Shown here: positions 43,006 to 52,679 of the stretch, in pieces
Layout of the letters: every line of letters begins with the position of its first letter
How positions within the stretch are numbered: the stretch's first letter is position 1
Origin: PXAP01 sp964421595
GTDB taxonomy: Bacteria > Bacteroidota > Bacteroidia > Bacteroidales > PUMT01
Assembly: GCA_964421595.1 (NCBI GenBank)
Contig: CAYQXY010000020.1
Coordinates: 1-64,000, forward strand
Length of the DNA stretch: 64,000 nt
Reading direction: 5' to 3'
Translations under genes and position numbers: made by a program
The notes under the pieces: model-generated
What the model saw: only the letters and a program-made list of their open reading frames with translations
Database searches by the model: none
What the model was told of the DNA's origin: nothing

Positions 43006-44439
43006 TTAAAAAAGGGCACTTTTAATCTCACCTATTGTCAGAAGCCTTATAAGCAGGCTGGTGACGGGTCCGGTCACCATAATAATCAATAAACCATGAA
43101 CCCAGTTTATATTAAGGCTGATGACAATGGATCCTGTTATTAATAAAACAGTCACGAGCATAAATAATTGCATAACCAGGACGATTCCTGGTTTAGTCCT
43201 GAATATTTTCATTACTGCCAGCATCTGGAACAGTGCTGCGAATATCTGAGTTGCCAAGCTGGCCATTGCAGAACCAAGTGCCTGATGTCGTGGAATAAGG
43301 ATTAAATTCAGAATGATATTCATAATTACACTGAAAACCGCTATCGTGTTTAATTCCCTGAGGTTTCCCCTGGCTGTCAGCAATGTGCCGGATATAATTG
43401 AAGTGGAAACAAATACAAAACAAAGCATAAGGATGCCGAAAATGTCGCCCGATTCCTCAGCATGATCCCTGTAGAGCAGGTCCATTACTTCAGTCCTGAA
43501 GAACCCTAATGCGATTGCTGAAGTAATTGCCGGAATTATCAGAAGTAATGATGAAAACCTGAAAAGTTGCAGTACAGATACATTTTGCTTTAGCATTCTG
43601 GAAAACATTGGCAATAAAATACCTGCAAATAGAAACCCCAGCATGGAAGCAGCATCCAGTATCCTGAACCCCTGGGCATAGATGCCTGCCTGCAGCCTGC
43701 CATCAGGCAGCATCCGTTCAAGCATAACAGAATCGGTCCGGTAATACAATACCATTAGCAACCCAAGGATGGCATATGGATAACTTTTCCTGAGCATATC
43801 AGTAGTAGTAATGAAATCAAGGTTAAGCCATGTAAGCCTGGTGTTATTGAGTACTACTGAAAGAGTTAACAGTGTTGTAAGAAAATATGCGGCTGTCTGG
43901 GCATAGACAAACCATTCAATGCTAAAATCTGATCTGAGAACATTGCCCCATAAAAGTAAACTGCAAAAAATTATCATCAGAAGACGGTCCGTAACTGAGA
44001 GCAGGCTGTCGGTTCGAAATAGCTGGAGTCCTGCGATATTGCTTCGCAGATAAAGATTCAGAGAGTTAAGTACCTGGTTAAACAGCAGAACAATAAGCAA
44101 TTTTAACTGAAACCACTGATACCCTATGAATATTGCAATAGCAAAACTTATTGTGAAATAAGCCACCGCAAGCAGAGATTTCAGAACCAGAATGTTTGGA
44201 AGGAGTTTGTGAAGAAGTTCATGGTTTCTGGCTATATTCCGATTATTGTAGTTTGAAATTCCCAGATCCTGAATAATATTAAGAAGCAATGAAAAACTTA
44301 GCAAAGAAAAGTAAATTCCATATTCACTGGCTCCGACTTTATTCTGCACTGTCAGGTCAATCCCTAATATCCAGAATGGTTTTATAAGCAGATTCAGGAA
44401 AACAAGTAAAGTTAAATTTGTCAGGAATAAACGTTTCAT
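43006..44439 (-). CDS. Polysaccharide-type flippase (MVF/Wzx-like)
   Basis: The product is 477 aa with 12-14 hydrophobic helices and the pattern of the polysaccharide biosynthesis / MatE-like family (GASEYGIYFSLLSFSLLLNIIQDLGISNYNNRNIA, then repeated LFR/MFSR loops). It is predicted to flip lipid-linked glycans across the inner membrane. A glycosyltransferase gene is divergently placed across the 506-bp repeat-bearing gap, suggesting a surface-polysaccharide theme, although no full locus is present. Confidence 0.88.
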   Translation of the reverse strand: MKRLFLTNLTLLVFLNLLIKPFWILGIDLTVQNKVGASEYGIYFSLLSFSLLLNIIQDLGISNYNNRNIARNHELLHKLLPNILVLKSLLAVAYFTISFAIAIFIGYQWFQLKLLIVLLFNQVLNSLNLYLRSNIAGLQLFRTDSLLSVTDRLLMIIFCSLLLWGNVLRSDFSIEWFVYAQTAAYFLTTLLTLSVVLNNTRLTWLNLDFITTTDMLRKSYPYAILGLLMVLYYRTDSVMLERMLPDGRLQAGIYAQGFRILDAASMLGFLFAGILLPMFSRMLKQNVSVLQLFRFSSLLLIIPAITSAIALGFFRTEVMDLLYRDHAEESGDIFGILMLCFVFVSTSIISGTLLTARGNLRELNTIAVFSVIMNIILNLILIPRHQALGSAMASLATQIFAALFQMLAVMKIFRTKPGIVLVMQLFMLVTVLLITGSIVISLNINWVHGLLIIMVTGPVTSLLIRLLTIGEIKSALF

Positions 44440-44945
44440 TAACCTAATCTGTTTAATTACGGGTTAACCGAAAATAAAAGTAAGTATTAAATCTCTATTA
44501 TATTTAACCTGACTTCCTTCTTTTTTTATTTTAGAACGGGTGTTTCTTATCTGACAGCTTTATAATAGATGCTTTTTAGCTGCTTTATAAAGAAAATTGC
44601 TTTGCCGGATAAAAATACCATGCTTTATTTATAACTGAATTTTGTAATTTGAGATTCAGTTACGGGAATTTGCAATCTGAGGATTTCCTGTGAAATATTC
44701 ATCTGTATAAAGCAGGTTAATCAGGTTAATAATCAATTAATTATATTTTTCAGGTAATTCATATTAAGTATTTCAATTCCGATGGATCACCCATGGATTA
44801 TTCATTTCTTTTTGTGTGCCTTGGTTCGTGGGATATTCATCACTATTTTTGCGAAGGGAAGGGGAAATACCTGATAATTGCAATTAGTGATGAACCTGCA
44901 TTTAAAACCATGAAAATATATCTCTCTTATGAGTAAATTCCCATT
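44440..44945. other. Divergent flippase/glycosyltransferase region
   Basis: The 506-bp gap contains copy B of the dispersed repeat (listed separately) at 44697-44841. In the remaining ~360 bp I recognise no gene or clear promoter box. Confidence 0.4.
44697..44841 (+). repeat. Dispersed intergenic repeat, copy B
   Basis: The 5' half is nearly identical to copy A (first ~40 bp ATTCATCTGTATAAAGCAGG...). The 3' half is nearly identical to copy F at 13051-13120 (GGATCACCCATGGATTATTC, CTTGGTTCG, ATTCATCACTA). It is 105 bp upstream of the glycosyltransferase ATG. Confidence 0.8.
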
Positions 44946-46073
44946 ATGAAGATTGCGGTAAACACCAGATTATTGCTGAAGGGCAGGCTTGAGGGAATTG
45001 GATGGTTTGCAGCAGAAACTCTCAGACGTATAACACGTTCTCATCCTGAGCACCAGTTTCTGTTTCTGTTTGACAGACCCTTTTCTGAAGAATTTGTTTT
45101 TTCCGGAAACGTCACCCCGGTCGTCGTGTCGCCACAAACAAGGCACCCGCTTTTGTGGTATAGATGGTTTGAATACTCGGTCCCGCCTGTTTTGAAAAAG
45201 ATGAAAGCCGATTTCTTTCTGTCACCTGACGGATATTTATCTCTTTCTGCACGAATACCATCTCTGCCAGTAATACATGATATAAGCTTTATGCACTATC
45301 CGGAATTTAATCCGTGGTTAACCGGAAGTTATTATCGCCATTTTTTCCCGAAATTTGCTTTAAAGGCAGCCAGGATTGCAACAGTTTCAGAATATTCAAA
45401 AAAGGATATAGAAGGGACGTTTAATATACCCGGCGAGAAAATTGACGTAGTGTACAACGGTGCAAACATTATTTTCAATCCAATTTCGTCAGAGGATAAA
45501 ATACAAACCAGGAGAGAACTTACCGGAGGTCATGATTATTTCCTGTATGTAGGGTCATTCCACGAACGAAAAAATATTAGCGGATTGCTTGAAGCTTATG
45601 ATTCTTTCAGGAAAAAAACCGGTAAAGCTATTAAATTAGTGCTTGCCGGAGAGAAGATGTACAGCTATAATCTTATGGCAAGGACGCTTGCTAAGTTGGA
45701 TTTCAGGGAAGATGTTATATTTACCGGGTATCTTGAGCCGCCGGCTCTCCTGAGACTTTACGGTGCTGCAACTGCAATGATATATATTCCATGGTTTGAA
45801 GGTTTTGGTATACCTGTTCTTGAGGCAATGTATTGTGATGTCCCGGTCATTGTTTCCAACCGGACTGCCTTGCCTGAGATTGCCGGAGGTACTGCACATC
45901 TGGTAGATCCTTCAAATATGGATTCAGTTGTAGAGGGAATGATCAGGGTAACATCTGATGAATCATACAGGAAAAAACTTATTTCCGGGGGATGGCTTGT
46001 CAGGGAAAAGTACTCATGGGATATTACTGCCCGGCTTTTATGGGAGTCAATAGAGAGATCAGTAATAACCTAA
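44946..46073 (+). CDS. GT4-family glycosyltransferase
   Basis: The product is 375 aa of GT-B fold. The N-terminal acceptor domain starts MKIAVNTRLLLKGRLEGIGWF. The donor domain has FLYVGSFHERKNISGLLEAY and the E-x7-E motif FEGFGIPVLEAM (near residue 285), then LPEIAGG. It transfers a sugar from an NDP-sugar during glycan assembly; donor and acceptor are unknown. rnhB follows 11 bp downstream. Confidence 0.92.
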   Translation: MKIAVNTRLLLKGRLEGIGWFAAETLRRITRSHPEHQFLFLFDRPFSEEFVFSGNVTPVVVSPQTRHPLLWYRWFEYSVPPVLKKMKADFFLSPDGYLSLSARIPSLPVIHDISFMHYPEFNPWLTGSYYRHFFPKFALKAARIATVSEYSKKDIEGTFNIPGEKIDVVYNGANIIFNPISSEDKIQTRRELTGGHDYFLYVGSFHERKNISGLLEAYDSFRKKTGKAIKLVLAGEKMYSYNLMARTLAKLDFREDVIFTGYLEPPALLRLYGAATAMIYIPWFEGFGIPVLEAMYCDVPVIVSNRTALPEIAGGTAHLVDPSNMDSVVEGMIRVTSDESYRKKLISGGWLVREKYSWDITARLLWESIERSVIT

Positions 46074-46084
46074 TCAAAAACAGT

Positions 46085-46696
46085 ATGATTGAAAGATTAT
46101 CTGCAGATAACCTGATCGAAGCCGGATGTGATGAAGCAGGAAGGGGGTGTCTCGCGGGACCGGTTGTCGCCGCAGCAGTTATTCTTCCCCCGGGTTATTT
46201 TAACCCGGACATAATTGATTCAAAGAAACTCAGTGCTTCCAAAAGAGATATTTTGCGCCTGGAAATTGAACAATCTGCAGTGACATGGGCAATTGGTATG
46301 GCCGATAATAATGAAATTGATTCGTTAAATATTCTCAATGCCTCGTTTCTGGCAATGCATCGGGCTCTTTCCGGGCTGTTAACATTGCCTGAACATATTA
46401 TTATTGATGGCAATCGTTTTACATGTTACAGGAATATTCCCCATACCTGCATTGTGAAAGGCGACTCCCTCTATTTGAGCATTGCGGCTGCATCTATTCT
46501 GGCAAAAACCCACCGTGATAAAATAATGGCAGACCTGGATAAAGAATTCCCTCATTATGGATGGTTCAATAACAAAGGCTATCCTACGGATTATCATTTC
46601 TGTGCGCTTGACCAGCATGGCCCGAGCCCCCTGCACAGGAGAAGCTTTAAGATTAAAAGGGAATTTCTTGCAAATGGGGATAAAAACTCCGGCTAA
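46085..46696 (+). CDS. rnhB: Ribonuclease HII
   Basis: The product is 203 aa from the ATG at 46085. The frame is open back to 45992, but the added 31 codons overlap the glycosyltransferase gene and carry no family sequence. Catalytic residues are visible: Asp and Glu in EAGCDEAGRGCLAGP, Asp in HIIIDGNRF, and Asp in KTHRDKIM. It cuts RNA in RNA-DNA hybrids, including single ribonucleotides. With rnhA at 49166 the window carries both RNase H types. Confidence 0.96.
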   Translation: MIERLSADNLIEAGCDEAGRGCLAGPVVAAAVILPPGYFNPDIIDSKKLSASKRDILRLEIEQSAVTWAIGMADNNEIDSLNILNASFLAMHRALSGLLTLPEHIIIDGNRFTCYRNIPHTCIVKGDSLYLSIAAASILAKTHRDKIMADLDKEFPHYGWFNNKGYPTDYHFCALDQHGPSPLHRRSFKIKREFLANGDKNSG

Positions 46697-46898
46697 AATG
46701 CAAAATAATTCATTCGCAAATACGTATATTATTCTGAGTTAGTTATTAATGACCAGTACCAGTGATTGCCTTAACTGGTATTAATCATGATATTATTCAT
46801 GACTTGAGTGGCAAATTTTTAAATATCTTAGCAGCTGATAAATAAACTCCGGGTATAATAACCCGAATAATAAATAATTAACGCATATCAACAGACAA

Positions 46899-49052
46899 AT
46901 GAGAAAATTTCTAACAATTCTGATTGCTCTTTCCTTATTGATAAATACCAGCCTTGATGCAGATGAAGGCATGTGGTTATTACCTTTGTTAAAGCAGCTG
47001 AATTCCGGAGCAATGCAGGAACTCGGACTGGAACTGAGTGCAGAGGATATATACAGCATTAATAATTCAAGCATTAAAGATGCGATTGTCATTTTTGGTG
47101 GCGGATGTACCGGAGAAATGATATCTTCAGAGGGATTGCTTCTTACCAATCATCACTGTGGTTATGGAGTGATCCAGTCACACAGTACACTGGAGAATGA
47201 CTATCTGACTGATGGCTTCTGGGCTTCTTCCAAAGAAACTGAAATACCCTCTCCCGGACTCTCAGTTACTTTCCTTATAAGAATTGAAGATGTGAGTGAA
47301 GAGATCAATAGGAAACTAAACTCTGGCATGACTGAACAGGAGCGTAATGCTGCCATTGGTGCAGCATCAAGGGAACTTGAAAGGAGTGCCACTGAAAATA
47401 CAAACTATTTTGCAAGAGTTCAGCCATTTTTCGGAGGCAACCAGTTTTTTATGATGGTTTATGAGCGGTATACTGATGTACGGCTCGTTGGGACTCCACC
47501 CTCATCAATTGGCAAATATGGAGGTGATACCGATAACTGGATGTGGCCAAGACATACCGGCGATTTTGCCATCTTCCGTGTATATTCAGGACCTGATGGC
47601 GCTCCAGCCGATTATTCCGAAGTTAATATCCCAATGAAACCCAGGCATCATCTACCTGTATCAACAAGAGGAATTGAAGCTGATGATTTTGCGATGATAT
47701 TGGGTTACCCCGGAGGTACAAGCCGCTATATGACTTCGTTTGAAGTTGATGATGTTTTGAAGATTACTCATCCTAACCGTATAAAAATAAGGGGATTACG
47801 ACAAGAGATTTTGCTCGCTGATATGCTCGAAAGTGATAAGGTCAGGATACAGTATGCCAATAAGTACTCCGGTTCCACTAATTACTGGAAATTTTCGATA
47901 GGTCAAAGTGAAACGTTAAAGAGACTTGGAATTTATGATGAGAAAAAGGCACTTGAGATGGAATTCTCCTCATGGGCCGAAGCAGACAGAGAAAGAAAAA
48001 GGATTTATGGCGAAGCACTTGGGCTTATTGAACAAGCCATTGAGAACAGAAGAGAATATGATAATGCTATACAATATATAAATGAAGCTATTCTCAGGAG
48101 TTGTGAGATCGTGACTTTTGCCAACCGGTCAAATAATCTTATGGGGCTCCTGTCTGACAAGAATTCTGATCAGCAGACTATTACTTCAGGGGTGGAAAAT
48201 CTAAGGGGTTCGGCAGAAGCATTTTATAAAGATTATAATCCGCCGACCGACCAGAAAGTTGTTGCTGCGCTTCTTGACCTTTACTATCATGATATTGATG
48301 AAAGGTATCATCCTGATTATCTGACAGAAATTCATAAGAAGTACAAAGGTGACTTTGCAAAGTTTTCGGCCGACCTGTTCAAAAAGTCAATATTTTCATC
48401 AGAGGAGAATTTTGAATCCTTCCTGGTTAAACCATCTGCCAGGATCCTTGCCAGAGACCCCGCATTCCTGCTTGCCCGCTCCACTCACCAGAAGCTTTCA
48501 GAGCTTCGTGAGAGTTCCGAAGCCTGGCAATACGACCTTGCAAAGGGGCAGCGTTTGTTCATTGCAGGACTGATGGAAATGCAGGAGGACAGGGTATTTT
48601 ACCCAGATGCCAATTTCACTATGAGGCTGACCTATGGAACCGTTGGGGGTTACCATCCCAGAGATGCTGTTTATTACGATTACATTACCTATATTGAAGG
48701 TTTAATGGAGAAGGAGGATCCTGACAACTGGGAATTTGTTGTTCATGATAAACTAAAGGAACTTTATGAAAATAAAGATTATGGTATTTATGGCGATAAT
48801 GGTACCATGCCGGTTAATTTCATTACCAATCATGATATAACCGGTGGTAATTCCGGAAGCCCTGTAATAAACTCACGCGGGGAACTCATTGGTCTTGCTT
48901 TTGATGGTAACTGGGAAGCTATGAGTGGTGACATTGCTTTCGAACCCTGGCTTCAGCGATGTATTGCAGTTGATGCCCGGTATATTTTATTTATTATTGA
49001 TAAGTTTGCGGGTGCTACCCATCTTATTGATGAAATGACTCTTGTTAATTAG
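46899..49052 (+). CDS. S46-family dipeptidyl peptidase (DPP7/DPP11-like)
   Basis: The product is 717 aa with an N-terminal signal peptide. It is a chymotrypsin-fold exopeptidase of the S46 family, which is characteristic of Bacteroidota. The triad regions are His in LLTNHHCGYG (about residue 86), Asp in GGDTDNWMWPRHTGDF, and Ser in TGGNSGSPVINSRGE (about residue 648). The following segment is FDGNWEAMSGD; a Gly at this position is found in DPP7 (hydrophobic P1 preference) while DPP11 has Arg, so a DPP7-like specificity is more likely. Periplasmic peptide use for amino acids is the expected role. Confidence 0.93.
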   Translation: MRKFLTILIALSLLINTSLDADEGMWLLPLLKQLNSGAMQELGLELSAEDIYSINNSSIKDAIVIFGGGCTGEMISSEGLLLTNHHCGYGVIQSHSTLENDYLTDGFWASSKETEIPSPGLSVTFLIRIEDVSEEINRKLNSGMTEQERNAAIGAASRELERSATENTNYFARVQPFFGGNQFFMMVYERYTDVRLVGTPPSSIGKYGGDTDNWMWPRHTGDFAIFRVYSGPDGAPADYSEVNIPMKPRHHLPVSTRGIEADDFAMILGYPGGTSRYMTSFEVDDVLKITHPNRIKIRGLRQEILLADMLESDKVRIQYANKYSGSTNYWKFSIGQSETLKRLGIYDEKKALEMEFSSWAEADRERKRIYGEALGLIEQAIENRREYDNAIQYINEAILRSCEIVTFANRSNNLMGLLSDKNSDQQTITSGVENLRGSAEAFYKDYNPPTDQKVVAALLDLYYHDIDERYHPDYLTEIHKKYKGDFAKFSADLFKKSIFSSEENFESFLVKPSARILARDPAFLLARSTHQKLSELRESSEAWQYDLAKGQRLFIAGLMEMQEDRVFYPDANFTMRLTYGTVGGYHPRDAVYYDYITYIEGLMEKEDPDNWEFVVHDKLKELYENKDYGIYGDNGTMPVNFITNHDITGGNSGSPVINSRGELIGLAFDGNWEAMSGDIAFEPWLQRCIAVDARYILFIIDKFAGATHLIDEMTLVN

Positions 49053-49078
49053 TGTCTGTCCATTTTGTTCCAGACACT
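49051..49078 (+). terminator. Inverted repeat at the S46 peptidase stop codon
   Basis: AGTGTCTG / CAGACACT, a perfect 8-bp stem with a 12-nt loop, overlaps the TAG stop. The following sequence (GACTTTATATG) is only weakly T-rich, so it may be a weak terminator or an mRNA 3'-end structure. Confidence 0.4.
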
Positions 49079-49165
49079 GACTTTATATGCGGACCTTAAT
49101 TAGCGGTAACCAGCGCAACATCATTGGTTGCCGGTACTAAACAGGCTTTCGCCGGAAAATTATAA

Positions 49166-49630
49166 ATGGCACAGACTCCGGGTATTACTGTATATACTGA
49201 CGGATCTGCCCTGGGTAACCCCGGCCCGGGCGGATACGGTATAGTTCTTATTTCCGGGCGTCACCGCAAAGAGATCTCCCAGGGCTACCGAATGACTACC
49301 AATAACCGTATGGAGCTGCTTGCGGTAATAGTCGCCCTCGAATCGCTCAGGATACCGGGAAGTAAAGTAACCATATACACTGACTCCCGTTATGTTGCCG
49401 ATGCCGTAGAGAAAAAATGGTTATTCGGATGGGAAAAAGCCCAATTTAAGAATAAGAAAAATCCTGATCTGTGGAAGCGTTTTCTTCTGGCCTTCAGAAA
49501 GCATAAGGTTAAATTCATATGGGTGAAAGGACATGCAAATATACCCGAAAATGAGATATGCGACCGCCTCGCTGTTGCTGCCGCAAAATCTTCCGTACTC
49601 CTTGACGATGCAGGATACAATGCCGATTAA
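49166..49630 (+). CDS. rnhA: Ribonuclease HI
   Basis: The product is 154 aa. Catalytic residues are Asp in TVYTDGSALGNPGPGGYGIV (Asp11), Glu in NNRMELLAVI (near 49), Asp in IYTDSRYVADAV (near 72), and the later acidic position in NEICDRLAVAAA. It degrades RNA in RNA-DNA hybrids. Standard length, single gene. Confidence 0.96.
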   Translation: MAQTPGITVYTDGSALGNPGPGGYGIVLISGRHRKEISQGYRMTTNNRMELLAVIVALESLRIPGSKVTIYTDSRYVADAVEKKWLFGWEKAQFKNKKNPDLWKRFLLAFRKHKVKFIWVKGHANIPENEICDRLAVAAAKSSVLLDDAGYNAD

Positions 49631-49693
49631 AATACACTTTCCTGAGTAATCAGCGGTTACCTTTGAAACGGTTATCCTCGTGTTGTTCAGATG

Positions 49694-49730
49694 TGTTCAT
49701 TTTCGTACATATCATGTATGATACCGAACA
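49694..49730. promoter_or_regulatory. Two tandem 16-bp palindromic operator-like sites
   Basis: Site 1 is TGTTCATTTTCGTACA (49694-49709) and site 2 is TGTATGATACCGAACA (49715-49730). Both fit TGTnnR/G-N4-CGnACA, and they are 21 bp apart, two helical turns. A closely similar pair sits at 53668-53705 ahead of the other intact permease gene. TGGCATTTTTATTGG at 49786 resembles a sigma-54 -24/-12 element, with GG instead of GC at -12, and is at a plausible enhancer distance. Confidence 0.6.
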
Positions 49731-49833
49731 TTTTATTTCCTGCACTAAACAGTCAATCGGCATGCATTGAGTTGTTTAGGTGGTCTGGCATTTTTATTGG
49801 TAAAGAAGTAACTAAACCAATAGGAGGTGTACG

Positions 49834-49977
49834 ATGGATAAATCTGATAGAACAACCAGTCTGAATAAAAGCACAAACCTGAATTTATGGAGTGTAATAA
49901 GGGGTAAGAATAAAAAATTTTTGGTTGTTTGCGGCGCCGTTTTATACATGGAGGGGTGCAGGTATATTGATCGCTGA
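49834..49977 (+). CDS. Small ORF with a canonical Shine-Dalgarno site
   Basis: A 47-codon frame starts at ATG 49834, preceded at 4 nt by AGGAGGTG (49822-49829), a strong RBS that is unusual for this phylum. The peptide begins MDKSDRTTSLNKSTNLNLW and has a hydrophobic stretch KFLVVCGAVLYMEGC near residues 28-42. No family is recognised. It lies between the palindromic operator pair and the large permease gene, so it could be a leader peptide or small membrane protein. No homology evidence is available. Confidence 0.4.
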   Translation: MDKSDRTTSLNKSTNLNLWSVIRGKNKKFLVVCGAVLYMEGCRYIDR

Positions 49978-50170
49978 TTTCCTGTACCAGTGTTTCAAAT
50001 ACCTTTTCCTTTGGAAAATAAAATCATTGATAAATTGTATTAACGATCAGCTGACCTGATATGAGCAATCACCACCATATGTAAAAAAGAGTCGGATCAC
50101 CCCTCAGGAACATTCTGTTATGTATGAATGATTCTTGGAATATTTGATCTTAACCCCAAATTAGTTAATC

Positions 50171-52507
50171 ATGCTAAAAAATTATTTCAGGATCGCAGCA
50201 CGTAATTTTCTTCGTCAGTGGACTTTTTCATTGCTTAATATTGCCGGACTTGCTGTTGGTATTACAACTTCTATACTTATTTTCTTATGGGTATCTGATG
50301 AATGGAATTTTGACAAGTTCCATGAATCACTTCCTGAATTATATCGTGTCTACGAAATACAGCAGTATGAGGGTCAGGATCCGTTGCTGGTCTATAATAC
50401 GCCAGGTCCTCTTGCGCCCGCGCTCTCTGAAAACTTCCCTGAATTAAAGAGAACCGCCAGATTTTCACCTGTCTGGCATCCATTGGTCATGAAAAATGAT
50501 GATAAAGTTTATCATGAAGGGGGAGGATATTTTGCCGATCCTGAAGTTCTGGAAATGTTTTCATTTGAATTTGTGTCAGGTAATAGTGGTAATTTACTGG
50601 ACGGCCCCGATAATATTATTATTACAAGAAACCTTGCCGAAAAATATTTTGGGAGCGAAAATCCTGTCGGGAGACCAATTACAATTAATAATGATTTCGC
50701 CTACAATGTATCAGCTGTAGTTGAAAAGCCCCTAAATTCTCACTTTAATTTTGATTTTATAATTAGTTTTGAGACCAACATTCACAGGTTTTGGGGCCCC
50801 AATGGAAGTCACTGGGGAAGCAATTCCTTTTACACCTATGTCCAGATTGATCCCGGCACAGATTACATCGCAACGGAAGAGAAAATAAAGGATTTTATAA
50901 AAGATCACCAGGAGCAGACGACTTTGCACCTTGAGCCACTTTCCGATTCGTATCTTTATAATATCTGGGGGACAGGGGCAATACACAATGTAAGAATATT
51001 TGCGGCAGTTGCCTTCATAGTTTTGCTCATTGCCTGTATCAACTTTATGAATCTTTCTACTGCCCGGTCAACCCGCAGGGCCCGTGAAGTAGGGCTTCGT
51101 AAGGTGATTGGGGGTACCAGAACGCAGATTGCATCGCAATTTCTTGGAGAATCTGTAATGTATGCTGTTATCGCCCTTTTACTGTCACTGGTAATGGCAG
51201 AACTTATTATGCCTGGGTTTAACAGACTGGCAGGGAAAGATCTGTCACTGCACAATCTGACTTTCTCTTTGATGGCTGGTGTGGTATTAATTACATTATT
51301 TACAGGTATTGTTTCGGGAAGCTACCCCGCAGTATTCCTCTCATCGTTCAAACCGGTGGAAGTATTAAAGGGAAAACAGAAAACGGGTTCAAAAAGTTTC
51401 AGAAGGACACTTGTTGTTTTCCAGTTTGCTTTATCTGTAGCACTTATAATCAGCACCATGGTGATAAAAAAACAGATGAATTATGTGCATGATATGGATC
51501 CCGGTTTCCAGAAAGAACATATAGTATCACTTCATATTTCTGCCGGCTCCAGGGACAACAGAGAACTGCTTAAACAGGAACTTTCTTTATTACCCGGGGT
51601 TCTGAATGTGACATCATCAAATAATTCTCCGGTACAGATTGGAAATTCGACTTATGGTATCAATTGGGAGGGGAAAGACCCGGACCAGCGGGTATTATTT
51701 AACTTTCTGCATGCTGATTTTGCTTTTACAGAGACCTTCGGAATGGAATTGGTGGCAGGAAGAAGTTTTTCCCGTGAATTGGCTTCAGATTCAGCTGCTT
51801 ATATTATAAATGAGGAGGCTGCTAGGTTTATCGGTGGTGATGACATAATAGGCAAACCATTTAATATGTGGGGGAATGACGGAATGATAATCGGAGTGGT
51901 AAAGGATTTTCATTTCCACAACCTGAAACACAGAATAACTCCCCTTGTTATAAGGAATAGTCCGGAAGATGCATCGGTTATTCATCTCCGGTTAGATTCA
52001 GATTCAGTAATACCTGCAATGGAGGAAATCAAGCAGACCTGGGATCAAATTTGTCAGGATGATCCGGTTAATTACCAGTTTCTTGATCAGCAGTTTGACA
52101 GAATGTACAGGGCAGAGCAACGAATGAGCAAGTTATTTATTTGGTTCTCAGCACTGGCTGTTATAGTTTCATGTCTCGGACTGTTTGGGCTGGCTTCTTA
52201 CATGGCTGAACAAAAGACAAGGGAGATCGGTGTCAGAAAAGTTTTTGGTGCAGGCATCTGGCAAATTCTCCTGCTGATGGTTAATGAATTTACAAGATGG
52301 GTGGTGATTGCAATTCTTATTGGTAGTCCGGTTGCCTGGTTTTTAATGAACCGATGGCTGGAAAATTTCGTTTACAGAGTTGATCAGGGACTAATAATAT
52401 TTCTTTTTACTGCCCTGATTACTTTCGCGATAGCAATATTCACCGTTAGCTTTCAGGCTGCAAGGGCGGCACTTTCCAATCCATCAGATTCACTTCGGTA
52501 TGAATAA
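50171..52507 (+). CDS. FtsX/MacB-like ABC transporter permease
   Basis: The product is 778 aa with two FtsX-like units. An N-terminal helix (FRIAARNFLRQWTFSLLNIAGLAVGIT) is followed by a periplasmic MacB_PCD-like domain (about 45-235) and three helices with NFMNLSTARSTRRAREVGLRKVIGGTR. A second helix (RTLVVFQFALSVALIISTMVI) precedes another periplasmic domain and a last three-helix bundle with KTREIGVRKVFGAG. This duplicated layout is typical of Bacteroidota permeases. No ATPase gene is adjacent, so the energy partner must be encoded elsewhere. A pair of palindromic sites lies upstream. Confidence 0.9.
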   Translation: MLKNYFRIAARNFLRQWTFSLLNIAGLAVGITTSILIFLWVSDEWNFDKFHESLPELYRVYEIQQYEGQDPLLVYNTPGPLAPALSENFPELKRTARFSPVWHPLVMKNDDKVYHEGGGYFADPEVLEMFSFEFVSGNSGNLLDGPDNIIITRNLAEKYFGSENPVGRPITINNDFAYNVSAVVEKPLNSHFNFDFIISFETNIHRFWGPNGSHWGSNSFYTYVQIDPGTDYIATEEKIKDFIKDHQEQTTLHLEPLSDSYLYNIWGTGAIHNVRIFAAVAFIVLLIACINFMNLSTARSTRRAREVGLRKVIGGTRTQIASQFLGESVMYAVIALLLSLVMAELIMPGFNRLAGKDLSLHNLTFSLMAGVVLITLFTGIVSGSYPAVFLSSFKPVEVLKGKQKTGSKSFRRTLVVFQFALSVALIISTMVIKKQMNYVHDMDPGFQKEHIVSLHISAGSRDNRELLKQELSLLPGVLNVTSSNNSPVQIGNSTYGINWEGKDPDQRVLFNFLHADFAFTETFGMELVAGRSFSRELASDSAAYIINEEAARFIGGDDIIGKPFNMWGNDGMIIGVVKDFHFHNLKHRITPLVIRNSPEDASVIHLRLDSDSVIPAMEEIKQTWDQICQDDPVNYQFLDQQFDRMYRAEQRMSKLFIWFSALAVIVSCLGLFGLASYMAEQKTREIGVRKVFGAGIWQILLLMVNEFTRWVVIAILIGSPVAWFLMNRWLENFVYRVDQGLIIFLFTALITFAIAIFTVSFQAARAALSNPSDSLRYE

Positions 52508-52679
52508 TTAACGCTATTAAAGTGTTGTTATGCCCCGGTCATATGAAAAATATATGTTGCATTCATTGGATCCAGCGGGATGTATCGCCATTGATTAGTC
52601 GTTACCGTTAGCCTTGTTGCAATGCATTAAGGTATATTAATGTACTAATAATAAATCAGCTATATGCTGCATTAAATGG

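Noticed and set aside
45992..46084. N-terminal extension of rnhB overlapping the glycosyltransferase gene
   Set aside because: Sequence belongs to the glycosyltransferase in another frame; the ATG at 46085 begins the conserved RNase HII fold.
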